64,000 nt of DNA, from contig CM034599.1 in NCBI GenBank assembly GCA_020091685.1, positions 28,347,920-28,411,919 on the forward strand, given 5' to 3'. Positions 59,601 through 64,000 of the stretch are shown one piece after another. The stretch's first letter is position 1; each line of letters begins with the position of its first letter. Below the pieces are notes generated by a model. That model made no database searches. It was not told the DNA's origin and worked only from the letters and a program-made list of their open reading frames with translations. The stretch comes from Lutjanus erythropterus. Lineage: Eukaryota > Chordata > Actinopteri > Lutjaniformes > Lutjanidae. Position numbers and translations under genes: made by a program.

Positions 59601-62600
59601 GACACTAAAAGCAACCTTTCATTATACTCTGCTGTCAACAGTCTAACTTCTTAACTCAAAATTATGTCATCTGTCATTTTTGATGTAGCGCAAATGCTCA
59701 GAAAGTTGCTGATTGCACCTTTACTCATTTTTTATCAGACTCTGCATTATCGTAATGTTGTTTAAAGCTATTTTTTGTCTTTTTTCCCTCAGTGCTCGCT
59801 CACCTCCTCGCAGCCCAGACAGTGTCCTAAAGCTGAAGCTGTGCCCACCACTTCCCTTCTTTCCCAACTCCTCCTCCTCACAGTCCGATCGATCGTCCTT
59901 TGATAAAGGCAGCCGTGGCGAGTACCACGACCAGCGGAGACAACTCCTGTCCAACTCATCTCCTCCACCACATTACACCCTCTTCGAGAGTCACCTGGGG
60001 TCTCAGGCCCCCTCGCCAACTGCTCTGGAGTCCATCTCTAGAGGCCCAGATGGACGCTTTATTGTCCAGCCACAGCAAACGGGTTCCAGTCCTGCCAATA
60101 AGAAGAACCTGAAGGAGGAAATCCTGCAAATTAATGGTGGTGCGAGTGGCTCAGGGAGTAACAGGACATCATTCAGGGACTCTCCAAAGTCAAGCATTTT
60201 GAGCTCAGAGAAGGACGAGAGGAAGAATTCACCTCTTACTGTGGACGTCCCAGAGCTGAGCAGACCTCCTGCCTCTCCTGGAAGAGTCCGGGCCATGGCC
60301 AGAAACTTCTCCCGTCATGGCTGCTTCTACTCTGACGACGAGCAAGGCTCAGAGGCCCTGCTGGAAAGAGCTAGCTTCTATTCAGACAACAGCGAGAAAA
60401 AACCCAGTGATTCTCTCAGGAGACACCGAATGCCAGGCTACGCTGAAGATCTGTTCCCCAGTTTGGGAAGGAAAACAAAGTTTCTGGATAGAGACAGACA
60501 ACACCATCCAGCCTACCGGCCTATGGAGAGTCAGCTGACTAATAACAGCACCCTGGTCTCACAACTTGACAGCGAGCTGGAGAGGGATAGCATCAGTAAG
60601 TGTGCCCAGTTGGCAAAGGAGAGGGAAGAAATGGAGAGGGAGCTGGAATGCTATACGGCTGATCAAAGAAGTCGTGCTCGTGGAAGAGATGAACGACAGT
60701 CTCATAGCCCTCAAAGGGACAAGTCAGAAGAAGAGCCAGTATGGAAGCCGCAAGATGTCACCATCAGACAGAAACACAGGCCCTCGGGTCAGACAAGTCG
60801 AGTGTCAGACTACCGGAGGGCATGTTACTTTGGGAACACCAGCAGCCCCATGGACAGGCTCCCTTCGACTCGCATACAATGGGACATCAGCCCTGTTACA
60901 TCGATCACCAGCCTCATTCCTGTGCAGAGTCCCCACCACGCCACATCGCCCAGGTCACAGCATCCCTGCAGGGACATCACGGAGGATTCTTTTGCTGTTG
61001 ATTCATCACGCTCTCCGGTCACCCAGAACACCTCCCTCCCCATGCTCTCCCCTGACATTACCTCAAAAAGTCTACAAACACCAGACAGAGCAAGGTCACT
61101 GAGTCCTCTGATAGAGGCTGATAGATATAGGAAGTCCATGACTGAGCAGGGTTTAAGGGAAAAGACACACGATGGAGCATCAAGATCTAGACATTCATAT
61201 GCGTATGCAGGCACTTCAGCTGCCAGAGGTCCTTCAGTTGACAGCGAGAGGCCTGGAAGTTCAGCCTCTGCTCCGTATAATCAGCCTGAGGGGACTGCAG
61301 AAGTAGACTGCTCTGCCACAAGGGATCCCAGTCCATCAACTTATGCCACCTTGCCCTATGAACATCATGAAGTCGGGGCAAAGGCCAAAGAAAAAGAGAC
61401 TCAAACCCAGGATGACCGAAGGAGTTCGGGGTTTTACTCTGACTTAGAGCGAGAAGGTGTGCGGACACGCTCCAGGAAGAGTGACAAATGTCTCTTCTCT
61501 GATAGTCCAAGCCCTATTTCAACATTGACTCTTGTAGAAGAAGTCGAGAGCGACCAGTCCCAGTTTTCTGTCCCCGGTATGTCGGGGTCCTTCAAGGCCA
61601 AGCCTGCAGCTCCATCTCCCAAAATGTCCCCTCTGCAGACAAGTGCAATTCTGGAATACCTGAGCCTTCCAGGTTTCATTGAAATGAGTGTGGACGAGCC
61701 TGTGGAGGACACTGAAGCCACAGACAATGCTGGACAAAGTTCAGAACTGAAGCCAGAACAATCTCCAGAGGCGAAGCCTGATGTAGTTCCTAAAAACTGG
61801 GAGGTTCATGTTCAAGAAAGCCAAGAAACTGAACAACCTGATTCTGCAGGTACTGCAGAATCAAGCTTTTATGGTAGTAAAAAACAAGGCTACAAACGCT
61901 CCCTGCAAGGGGAAGGTTCTTCTCTTAGGGTAAGATTTCCAGATGAGACAAGACCGTCGTTGCCTGGTCCAGAAAAAACTAGCAAGCAACTTTACGATGA
62001 GAAAACACAAATTCGAGCTGGGAATAAAAGCACAGACAGACCTGAATCCAGACTTGGATCCAGGTCCGCTCACACCTTGTTCAGTGCAGCTAAAGGCATG
62101 GCAAACATAGTGTCAAAACACTCACAGAGTTTTGTAGACAGTAGTGAGTCTTTATCAGAGCAATCCCAAAGACAAGCTTCTCAGGGCAGCAGATCTAATA
62201 ACATTGCTTCACGAATATGTCAAGCCCCTGTGCCATTTCTAAAGAAGTCTTTCAGCATGGGCCCGTGTAGGACACTCTCAGGTATGGGACCGCCTCGTCC
62301 TTTCCTAAAGAAGTCTGTCAGTTTGGGCTCACAGAGATGGGAGCACTTCGAGAGCCCACGGCCATATATTTCTGAGAGATGCTACTGGGACGAGTTCCCA
62401 AGCCCAGATGTCAGGGTGAAGTCCTACAGTTTAGGTCGCAGTCCGTCTTCCCTCCCCAGGCCAGGCCCCTCCTGGAGGGAGTACGTCCCCTTCAGACGCC
62501 CCAGCATGGGCAGCTTAGAGAGGCCTCACCCTGCACAAAGATCTTTAGCTAGTCCTTCCTACCTCACTCCTTCCATGTACCCATCCAGACAAACCTCAAT

Positions 62601-63108
62601 CTCCCCGTTGTTGGAACCCTCCGATCCACGACGGCAAGCCGCCGTCTTCCCAGACTCCTCCAGGTGGTCCCCCTCTTATCCAGATACTCTAAGATCTGCC
62701 CAGCATAAATATGTCCCCATGCCCTCTTCCATCCCTGTCCCCCAGTACCAACACTGGCCAGGGTCCAGAGGGGAAAGCATGAGACCCATGGACCCCATGA
62801 GGGGCCCTCCGAGGTCCTACCTGCCCAGGGGCATCAGCTGGCCCTCACCTTACTATGCCCCCTTCCCACCCAGGGAGGGAGAGAGTTACAGACAGCCAGA
62901 CAGGATGATGGGAAGGGGAGGGGAGACAGAGATCCGGGAGGGAGGGAGGGCCAGTTATGCCAGTCAGAGCAGCGGTAGAGGTAGCGCTGGTCTCTTCCGA
63001 CAGTCCCTGTCCATCACGCCCACACTGCTCAGCTCCCCCGAAACCACAGAGGAGAGCGAGCGGCACAGAGCTGAGATGGAGCTGCCTGAGAGGAGAGCAA
63101 AAAGGTGA
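32591..63108 (+). CDS. igsf9: IGSF9 (Dasm1/Turtle family) adhesion protein; C-terminus probably beyond window
   Basis: Eighteen coding exons (listed separately) keep frame across all 17 junctions and give about 1886 residues. Order: signal peptide (~1-24), five Ig domains (~25-136, 139-227, 229-322, 325-418, 420-507), each with both cysteines and the core tryptophan, two fibronectin III domains (~509-603, 606-711), one membrane helix (~731-756), a basic stop-transfer stretch (RRQRRRRKRR) and a ~1,120-residue Ser/Pro-rich tail. Turtle-family proteins are cell-surface homophilic adhesion molecules of neurons, implicated in dendrite growth and synapse organisation. The tail motifs EYLSLPGFIEM and SQSSGRGSA resemble IGSF9 rather than IGSF9B, as I remember both, so I call the IGSF9 orthologue. 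The stop at 63106-63108 overlaps a splice donor, so the true end is probably downstream. Human IGSF9 is near 1,180 residues; this tail is far longer. Confidence 0.92.
32892..33165 (+). mobile_element. AGGGCTGCAACTAA-family MITE
   Basis: Runs from GGACTGCAGCTAACCATTAT through TTGATTATTTTCTCGATTAA and CAAAGATATTCAGTTGAGAA to TTATAGTTGTAGATC. It lies 240 bp into igsf9 intron 2 in the sense orientation. Confidence 0.6.
34181..34645 (+). mobile_element. GGGCTGGGTGATATGG-family repeat (partial)
   Basis: Starts CAGTAGGGCTGGGTGATATG, a hAT-like terminus common in fish, and contains many ATATC/GATAT phrases (TTATATTATGATATATAAGA, CCATATCACAACATCAG). The right terminus is not clear, so the end coordinate is approximate. 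Confidence 0.5.
35592..36805 (-). mobile_element. hAT transposon relic with BED zinc finger
   Basis: Ends: left CAGGGATGGGAATT and right, reverse-complemented, TATGGATAGGAATC. Flanking 8-mers GTCTTGTC (35584-35591) and GTCTTGAC (36806-36813) match at 7 of 8, the hAT target-site length. On the minus strand at 36679-36458 a frame contains SKAWFHFTTKDDNSASCNVC followed by MLKHHLHIMG: aromatic residues, CxxC and HxxxH in BED zinc-finger order, the usual DNA-binding domain at the N-terminus of hAT transposases. The catalytic domain is absent, so the 1.2-kb element is an internally deleted, inactive copy. Confidence 0.75.
37118..37324 (+). CDS. igsf9: igsf9 exon 3: Ig1, first part
   Basis: Phase 1 in and out. 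Encodes mature N-terminus and first half of Ig1 (AELGCSL with the first cysteine, VVEWVRLGF with the core tryptophan), ending HPNYKG. Acceptor CCTTACAG, donor GTAAGA. Confidence 0.92.
37557..38272. mobile_element. GGGATAGTTCAGATTACTTG-family TIR element
   Basis: Left end AAAGGGATAGTCTAGATTAT, then TTGAAGTGGGATATGAGG; right end, reverse-complemented, AAAGGGATAATTCAGATTAC, then TTGAAGTGGGTTTATATGAG. These are terminal inverted repeats of 40 bp or more. The ~640-bp interior has no transposase that I recognise. A further copy of one end lies at 63195-63290. Confidence 0.65.
38974..39465. mobile_element. TAGGGCTGTCACAGTACC element with nested MITE
   Basis: Left end TAGGGCTGTCACAGTACC; right end, reverse-complemented, TAAGGCTGTCAAAGGTATCG. 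The first ~20 bp are followed at 38995 by an AGGGCTGCAACTAA-family copy running to about 39194, after which outer sequence resumes (TTTTTAAACTTTTAAACTTC). An interior phrase near 39320-39345 recurs near 22450. Confidence 0.55.
38995..39194 (+). mobile_element. AGGGCTGCAACTAA-family MITE, both ends present
   Basis: Starts AGGGCTGCAACTAATGATTA and ends TTACTCATTGCGGCTCTA; the terminal 11-12 bp are inverted copies of each other with changes. At ~200 bp it is shorter than its sisters (~300 bp), so the middle is deleted. Confidence 0.65.
40297..41640. repeat. ~1.3-kb palindrome (long inverted repeat)
   Basis: Left arm from 40297 and right arm to 41640 are inverted copies. For example TGTCTGTCCTTGGTCTGCTG (left) has its reverse complement in the right arm, as do GCCATTTTTAGAAACTGAGA, ACTATTTCAGTCGTCCATTA, TTTGAGATTGCACTCTGTAT and GGGTCTCAGAGACCTTCTCT. 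The inner arms are GGGACAGTTCACCCC-family sequence (from 40569 left, to 41376 right), and the turn lies near 40770-40795. The right arm is split by a hAT MITE (40828-41133). Without it the arms would be about 475-540 bp each, with high identity judged by eye. Confidence 0.85.
40828..41133 (-). mobile_element. hAT MITE with exact 8-bp target-site duplication
   Basis: Terminal repeats TAGAGCTGCAAC (left) and CAGGGCTGAAAC (right, reverse-complemented) flank a ~306-bp element. The flanking 8-mers CAACAAAG at 40820-40827 and 41134-41141 are identical, the hAT hallmark. Removing the element restores the right arm of the surrounding palindrome, which independently confirms the insertion borders. Confidence 0.85.
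41640..41755 (-). mobile_element. terminal fragment, GGGACAGTTCACCCC family
   Basis: Reads CTATCTAGATGGATAAATAG, then GCCTGAACTGTCCCTTTAAA, the reverse complement of a family end. It directly abuts the right end of the palindrome. Confidence 0.55.
43161..43341 (-). mobile_element. tRNA-derived SINE, second copy
   Basis: On the minus strand: A box GGTAGCTCAGTTTGTTAAAG, B box AGGTTCAACTCCC, pyrimidine body (CTCTCCATCCTTTCCTATCA) and tail ATTAAAGGCATAAAGCACC. The layout and much of the text match the copy at 6.1 kb. Flanking 14-mers TAATGCGCTAATCT (43147-43160) and TAATGTGCTGATCT (43342-43355) match at 12 of 14, an aged target-site duplication. Confidence 0.75.
44517..45137. mobile_element. TIR element built of GGTTCTA/TAGAACC units
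   Basis: Terminal repeats CTTAGAAATAAAGG (left, from 44522) and CTTAGAAATAAGGG (right, reverse-complemented, to 45132). The interior is a string of loosely spaced units with GGTTCTA and its complement TAGAACC, for example CAAGGGTTTTATCTAGAACC, CTATAGTGTAATGGTTCC and AAAGAACCCTTGAC. No coding capacity. It is probably a non-autonomous DNA transposon. Confidence 0.6.
47866..49286. mobile_element. 1.4-kb TIR element with internal duplication and nested fragment
   Basis: Ends are TTAAAGCAACATTATGCAGG (left) and, reverse-complemented, TTAAAGCAACATTATGTAAG (right), about 18 of 20 identical. Inside, about 48360-48530 and about 48905-49085 are direct copies of each other (AAAAGTTCCAGGTAGTTT / AAAAGTTCTGGGTAATTT; CACATCTGTCCATCAGGA / TACATCTGTCCATCAGGA; ATCACAGAGTTCAGG / ATTACAGAGTTGAGA). 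Between them (48545-48905) lies a fragment of the family found whole at about 50840-51480. No transposase is recognised. Confidence 0.65.
49837..49983 (+). CDS. igsf9: igsf9 exon 4: Ig1, second part
   Basis: Continues RVSLTRGASL and LEDEGWFECRI with the second Ig1 cysteine, ending TWTFLSIT. Follows a 12.5-kb intron. Acceptor CTCTCACAG, donor GTGCAG, phase 1. The family structure (DYxGR junction) shows that no exon is missing between exons 3 and 4. Confidence 0.93.
50840..51480. mobile_element. MITE-like element in igsf9 intron 4
   Basis: Left region GACACACACTAATTTCCCAA...CAGGTCATGTAAACAGCATA and right region, reverse-complemented, TTCACACTAATCTGTTTGCA...TGAATATTCCATT are loosely inverted. 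Interior phrases (ACTAGCCAACAGTTTGCAAG, GATGCATGCACAAAAGAAAA, TATCAACAGGTTTTTAGATA) are shared with 48660-48805. Ends are approximate. Confidence 0.5.
51936..52087 (+). CDS. igsf9: igsf9 exon 5: Ig2, first part
   Basis: APPVFIKTPP...LTLSCGAHGNPRP...VVWHKD; acceptor TTCTAG, donor GTGAGT; phase 1 in, 0 out. Confidence 0.95.
52286..52403 (+). CDS. igsf9: igsf9 exon 6: Ig2, second part
   Basis: VLNGTLSLASVTRNISGVYK, then CHVSNTEGN; three N-glycosylation sequons (NGT, NIS, NLT). Acceptor TTTTAG, donor GTCGGT; phase 0 in, 1 out. Confidence 0.95.
52729..53043. mobile_element. AGGGGTGT-ended repeat in igsf9 intron 6
   Basis: Left GGAGGTGTCATAATTTCAAT and right, reverse-complemented, AGGGGTGTCTCAATTCTCC suggest terminal inverted repeats. 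The right part (AATCGAATCAGGACCCTTGA, GAATCATGGATTTGGAGAAT) resembles a frequent fish hAT-like MITE in my recollection. It ends about 60 bp before igsf9 exon 7. Confidence 0.5.
53107..53248 (+). CDS. igsf9: igsf9 exon 7: Ig3, first part
   Basis: GPPIIIISPED...NMSQDAVLQCQADAYPSN...YEWLKQ; weak acceptor (TTAAAAG), donor GTGAGT; phase 1 in, 2 out. Confidence 0.94.
53377..54758. mobile_element. 1.38-kb hAT element in igsf9 intron 7
   Basis: Left end TAGGGATGTAGC and right end, reverse-complemented, TAGGGATGTCAC (10 of 12). Flanking 8-mers ATCCCAAG (53369-53376) and ATCCCCAG (54759-54766) match at 7 of 8. The interior contains typical phrases such as CCAATACCAGTGAAATTTCA and ATTGATACCGATATCCTGGC. 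A 69-codon frame at 54500-54709 has no recognisable transposase motif. Confidence 0.7.
55191..55336 (+). CDS. igsf9: igsf9 exon 8: Ig3, second part
   Basis: SRVKVLVDGTLLIPN...EDAGNYTCIPTNG; acceptor GGCTTTAG, donor GTAAGG; phase 2 in, 1 out. Confidence 0.95.
55417..55870 (+). pseudogene. LINE-2 reverse transcriptase fragment in igsf9 intron 8
   Basis: A frame at 55430-55807 reads KVTNYLLL, LLLLGFNTVNLSILLHHLET, LSGPALSLLYTYISNRT, LSCGVPQGS and FYIDDTQ. This is the central reverse transcriptase region of an L2-type LINE. The active-site box usually reads YADD in L2 as I remember it and is YIDD here; both aspartates remain. A stop follows at DDTQ and LTDPSSLANLTACL continues after it. A frameshift lies near 55430. 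Neither end of the element is present: a dead, truncated copy in the sense orientation, filling most of the 620-bp intron. Confidence 0.85.
55957..56099 (+). CDS. igsf9: igsf9 exon 9: Ig4, first part
   Basis: PARVGRMSRETYLPAGMEG, VIVCPVQADPP, YVNWTKDG; acceptor ACTTCAG, donor GTAAGA; phase 1 in, 0 out. It begins about 90 bp after a LINE relic that fills most of the preceding intron. Confidence 0.95.
56630..56770 (+). CDS. igsf9: igsf9 exon 10: Ig4, second part
   Basis: FPGWIVNSEGS...AVGMYTCTAYNSYGTMG, ending VILQ; acceptor CTGTCCAG, donor GTAAGG; phase 0 both ends. Confidence 0.96.
56873..56989 (+). CDS. igsf9: igsf9 exon 11: Ig5, first part
   Basis: DPPTFRVPPRPEYLQEVGRE, LIIPCEAIGDPTP, ITWSK; the preceding intron is only 102 bp. 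Acceptor CCTGCAG, donor GTACAG; phase 0. Confidence 0.96.
57089..57239 (+). CDS. igsf9: igsf9 exon 12: Ig5, second part
   Basis: YTVLANGSLLLQPLSKDHHG, GWECLATNRVA, MVLG; acceptor CCTCACAG, donor GTGAGC; phase 0 in, 1 out. Confidence 0.96.
57291..57528. mobile_element. short TIR element in igsf9 intron 12
   Basis: Left TGTAAGATTTAGTGGTATCT and right CCCCTAAATCTTACACACTG are inverted relatives of the ends of the element at 31558-31957. The middle (TGATTAGTGAAATAATCAAT, AGCTGCAGCC) again carries a piece of the AGGGCTGCAACTAA family, so the composite may be one family rather than two independent nestings. Confidence 0.55.
57589..57700 (+). CDS. igsf9: igsf9 exon 13: FN3-1, first part
   Basis: TSPHGVSSVTV...ANVSWVPGFDGGYTQKFTVW; donor GTCAGT splits the tryptophan codon (TG|G); acceptor TTCTTCAG; phase 1 in, 2 out. 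Confidence 0.94.
57809..57984 (+). CDS. igsf9: igsf9 exon 14: FN3-1, second part
   Basis: VKQASRGKHEWASLPV...GYQFSVLPQNKLGSGPFSE, the strongly conserved end of the first FN3 domain; acceptor TTTTTCAG, donor GTTTGT; phase 2 in, 1 out. Confidence 0.95.
58080..58318 (+). CDS. igsf9: igsf9 exon 15: FN3-2, first part
   Basis: AVPTEAPRVV...GILLQWSPPEAPSAP, GYVLQARRD, LLVQGLLR. The donor AGA|GTAATA is weak but is the only placement that keeps frame with exon 16. Phase 1 in, 0 out. Confidence 0.9.
58414..58498 (+). CDS. igsf9: igsf9 exon 16: FN3-2, second part
   Basis: DSGYDLRLMSRSNKVLSEPS...VSTIG; acceptor TTCTCAG, donor GTAAGT; phase 0 in, 1 out. Confidence 0.94.
58553..58810 (+). mobile_element. 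possible hAT-like repeat end in igsf9 intron 16
   Basis: AGGGTGCTCCAATTGATCAG at 58553 resembles a frequent fish hAT-like terminus. No matching right end is visible, so this is only a suggestion. Confidence 0.3.
58874..59044 (+). CDS. igsf9: igsf9 exon 17: transmembrane segment
   Basis: MEIYPLRPSFLEVIPEPLLA, then a ~26-residue hydrophobic helix (LLAGVLGGVCFLFVAIILSL...) and the basic stretch RRQRRRRKRRQ just inside the membrane. Acceptor TTACAG, donor GTGAAA; phase 1. Confidence 0.96.
59223..59259 (+). CDS. igsf9: igsf9 exon 18: 37-bp microexon
   Basis: Encodes about 12 residues (DLPSAFQKNSSPD with both junction codons). Acceptor TTTCTTAG, donor GTAAGT. Phase 1 in, 2 out: skipping it would join phase 1 to phase 2 and shift the frame, so it must be included to reach the tail frame. 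Confidence 0.88.
59396..59416. repeat. poly-T tract
   Basis: A run of about 20 T in igsf9 intron 18, length-unstable in sequencing. Confidence 0.8.
59793..63104 (+). CDS. igsf9: igsf9 exon 19: giant cytoplasmic-tail exon
   Basis: A single uninterrupted 3.3-kb exon for about 1,104 residues, rich in Ser, Pro, Arg and Glu. Landmarks: PPRSPDSVLKLKL at the start, SRGPDGRF near residue 865, EYLSLPGFIEMSVDEP near 1400, two PFLKKS repeats near 1600, and SQSSGRGSA near the end. Acceptor TTTCCCTCAG. It most likely ends at the donor AAAAG|GTGAAA (63104/63105). If not spliced, the frame stops at 63106-63108. Confidence 0.93.
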
Positions 63109-64000
63109 AACGTCATCACACCTGGACAAAAACAACAAAGACACTGGAGTTTTTTCTTGGCAGAGGGATTTATTTGTGTTGCCAAAATAACATCAGAGGG
63201 ATAGTTCAGATTACTTGAAGTGGGGTTGTATGAGGTACTTATCTACAGTCACTGTATTATCTGCAATAGATGGTAGGGTCACTTTTTATTTGAAATTTGA
63301 ATTCATTCGAACATAGAGAAATAAGTTAATATTCAATGGCCACACAGACTCATTGAAATAGTTAGCCTTGTGATCTTGACTTATTACATGCTCTACTGAC
63401 ATATCAGTAAACAAAGCTAGTTATATTATTTGCTACATAAGTGGATGAACCTCACGAGCAAAGCCATCTTGAGTGAATCCTGACACCAGAGCATCTGAGA
63501 GGCAGTGTGGGGAGGTTACTAACAAAGCTGTTAACTGATTTTGTACAAAGCAGCTCTTTTGCTCTACAACAACAAAAAATCTGTGGAGTCACCTGCTAGC
63601 TTGTGGTGAGATGTTTGGTGTAATAATTAATAAAATAACAAAAATAATGTTGTCAACAGCATTCCAATTAAATCAAATGGCTTCTTTATCATTTCAAATT
63701 TGTTTGAGCTTGATTTTTTTTAATAAGTGACTGCCCGAGTAGATAGCAGTTGACACACGCCCAGTTCAGAAAGGCAGAGTAAACGTATTTTAGCTATGTA
63801 AAAAAGGCCCACAAAAAATCAGTATCAGTTGTGTACAGTATATTTAGACTATTTTCACCACTTTACCTTCCTTTCAGACACTTTTTTTCTGACAGGAAAC
63901 TGCTGTTATGTAAGTCAAATATCACTCTCTTCAAAGCCACCAAATGCCTTTGGAAAAATCAGTGATTTTACTTTGCAGGATATTGGGGTGTCTGATCTAC
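63109..64000 (+). other. igsf9: downstream of igsf9 exon 19, probably intron
   Basis: If the donor at 63105 is used, this is intronic. I searched it by eye for an exon that could encode the expected IGSF9 C-terminal segment and found none. It starts with a copy of the GGGATAGTTCAGATTACTTG-family end (63195-63290). No convincing polyadenylation signal lies close to the stop at 63108. Confidence 0.5.

Noticed and set aside
32591..63108. IGSF9B rather than IGSF9 identity
   Set aside because: The extracellular part alone could fit either, but the tail motifs EYLSLPGFIEM and SQSSGRGSA and the membrane-proximal VYP/IYP and QPVLAGVxGGVCFL-like text fit IGSF9 better. A phylogeny would settle it.

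Overview
The window is a piece of a ray-finned fish genome, most likely a percomorph (spiny-rayed) teleost. The evidence is intron-split vertebrate genes, AT-rich non-coding DNA, and a dense load of short DNA transposons, LINE 3' ends and a tRNA-derived SINE of types I associate with percomorphs. There is no bacterial, operon or CRISPR-like content. Two protein-coding genes can be supported, both on the + strand.

1-13.5 kb: no host gene is supported. The stretch holds several decayed LINE 3' ends (two + strand, two - strand), an L1/Tx1-like fragment, a diverged tandem array with a ~235-bp dimeric period (4.14-6.44 kb) carrying a SINE insertion with target-site duplication, a degenerate minisatellite, and a hAT-type element with another element nested inside it.

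13.58-16.66 kb: tmem230, a compact three-exon gene for a 119-residue two-pass membrane protein of vesicle trafficking. It has a perfect NRF1-type promoter palindrome and an AATAAA polyadenylation signal.

16.7-22.7 kb: intergenic DNA with transposon remnants and a CTAT microsatellite.

22.8-63.1 kb and beyond: igsf9, a neuronal immunoglobulin-superfamily adhesion protein. A probable non-coding first exon (ending at 23473) is followed by 18 coding exons: signal peptide, five Ig domains, two fibronectin III domains, a transmembrane segment, and a very long cytoplasmic tail encoded almost wholly by one 3.3-kb exon. All 17 coding junctions keep the reading frame. The in-frame stop after that exon sits directly behind a good splice donor, so the conserved C-terminus is probably in an exon beyond the window. 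Introns 1-3 total about 26 kb and are packed with transposons, several with recognisable target-site duplications. They include a hAT relic with a BED zinc finger, a ~1.3-kb palindrome with a hAT MITE in one arm, and a 1.4-kb terminal-inverted-repeat element carrying a fragment of a second element.

I found no credible new genetic system. The best leads are the open C-terminus and giant tail exon of igsf9, the large palindrome, the nested transposons, and the dimeric repeat array. Exon borders were worked out by hand from splice consensus, reading frame and remembered family structure. No alignment or database search was run.
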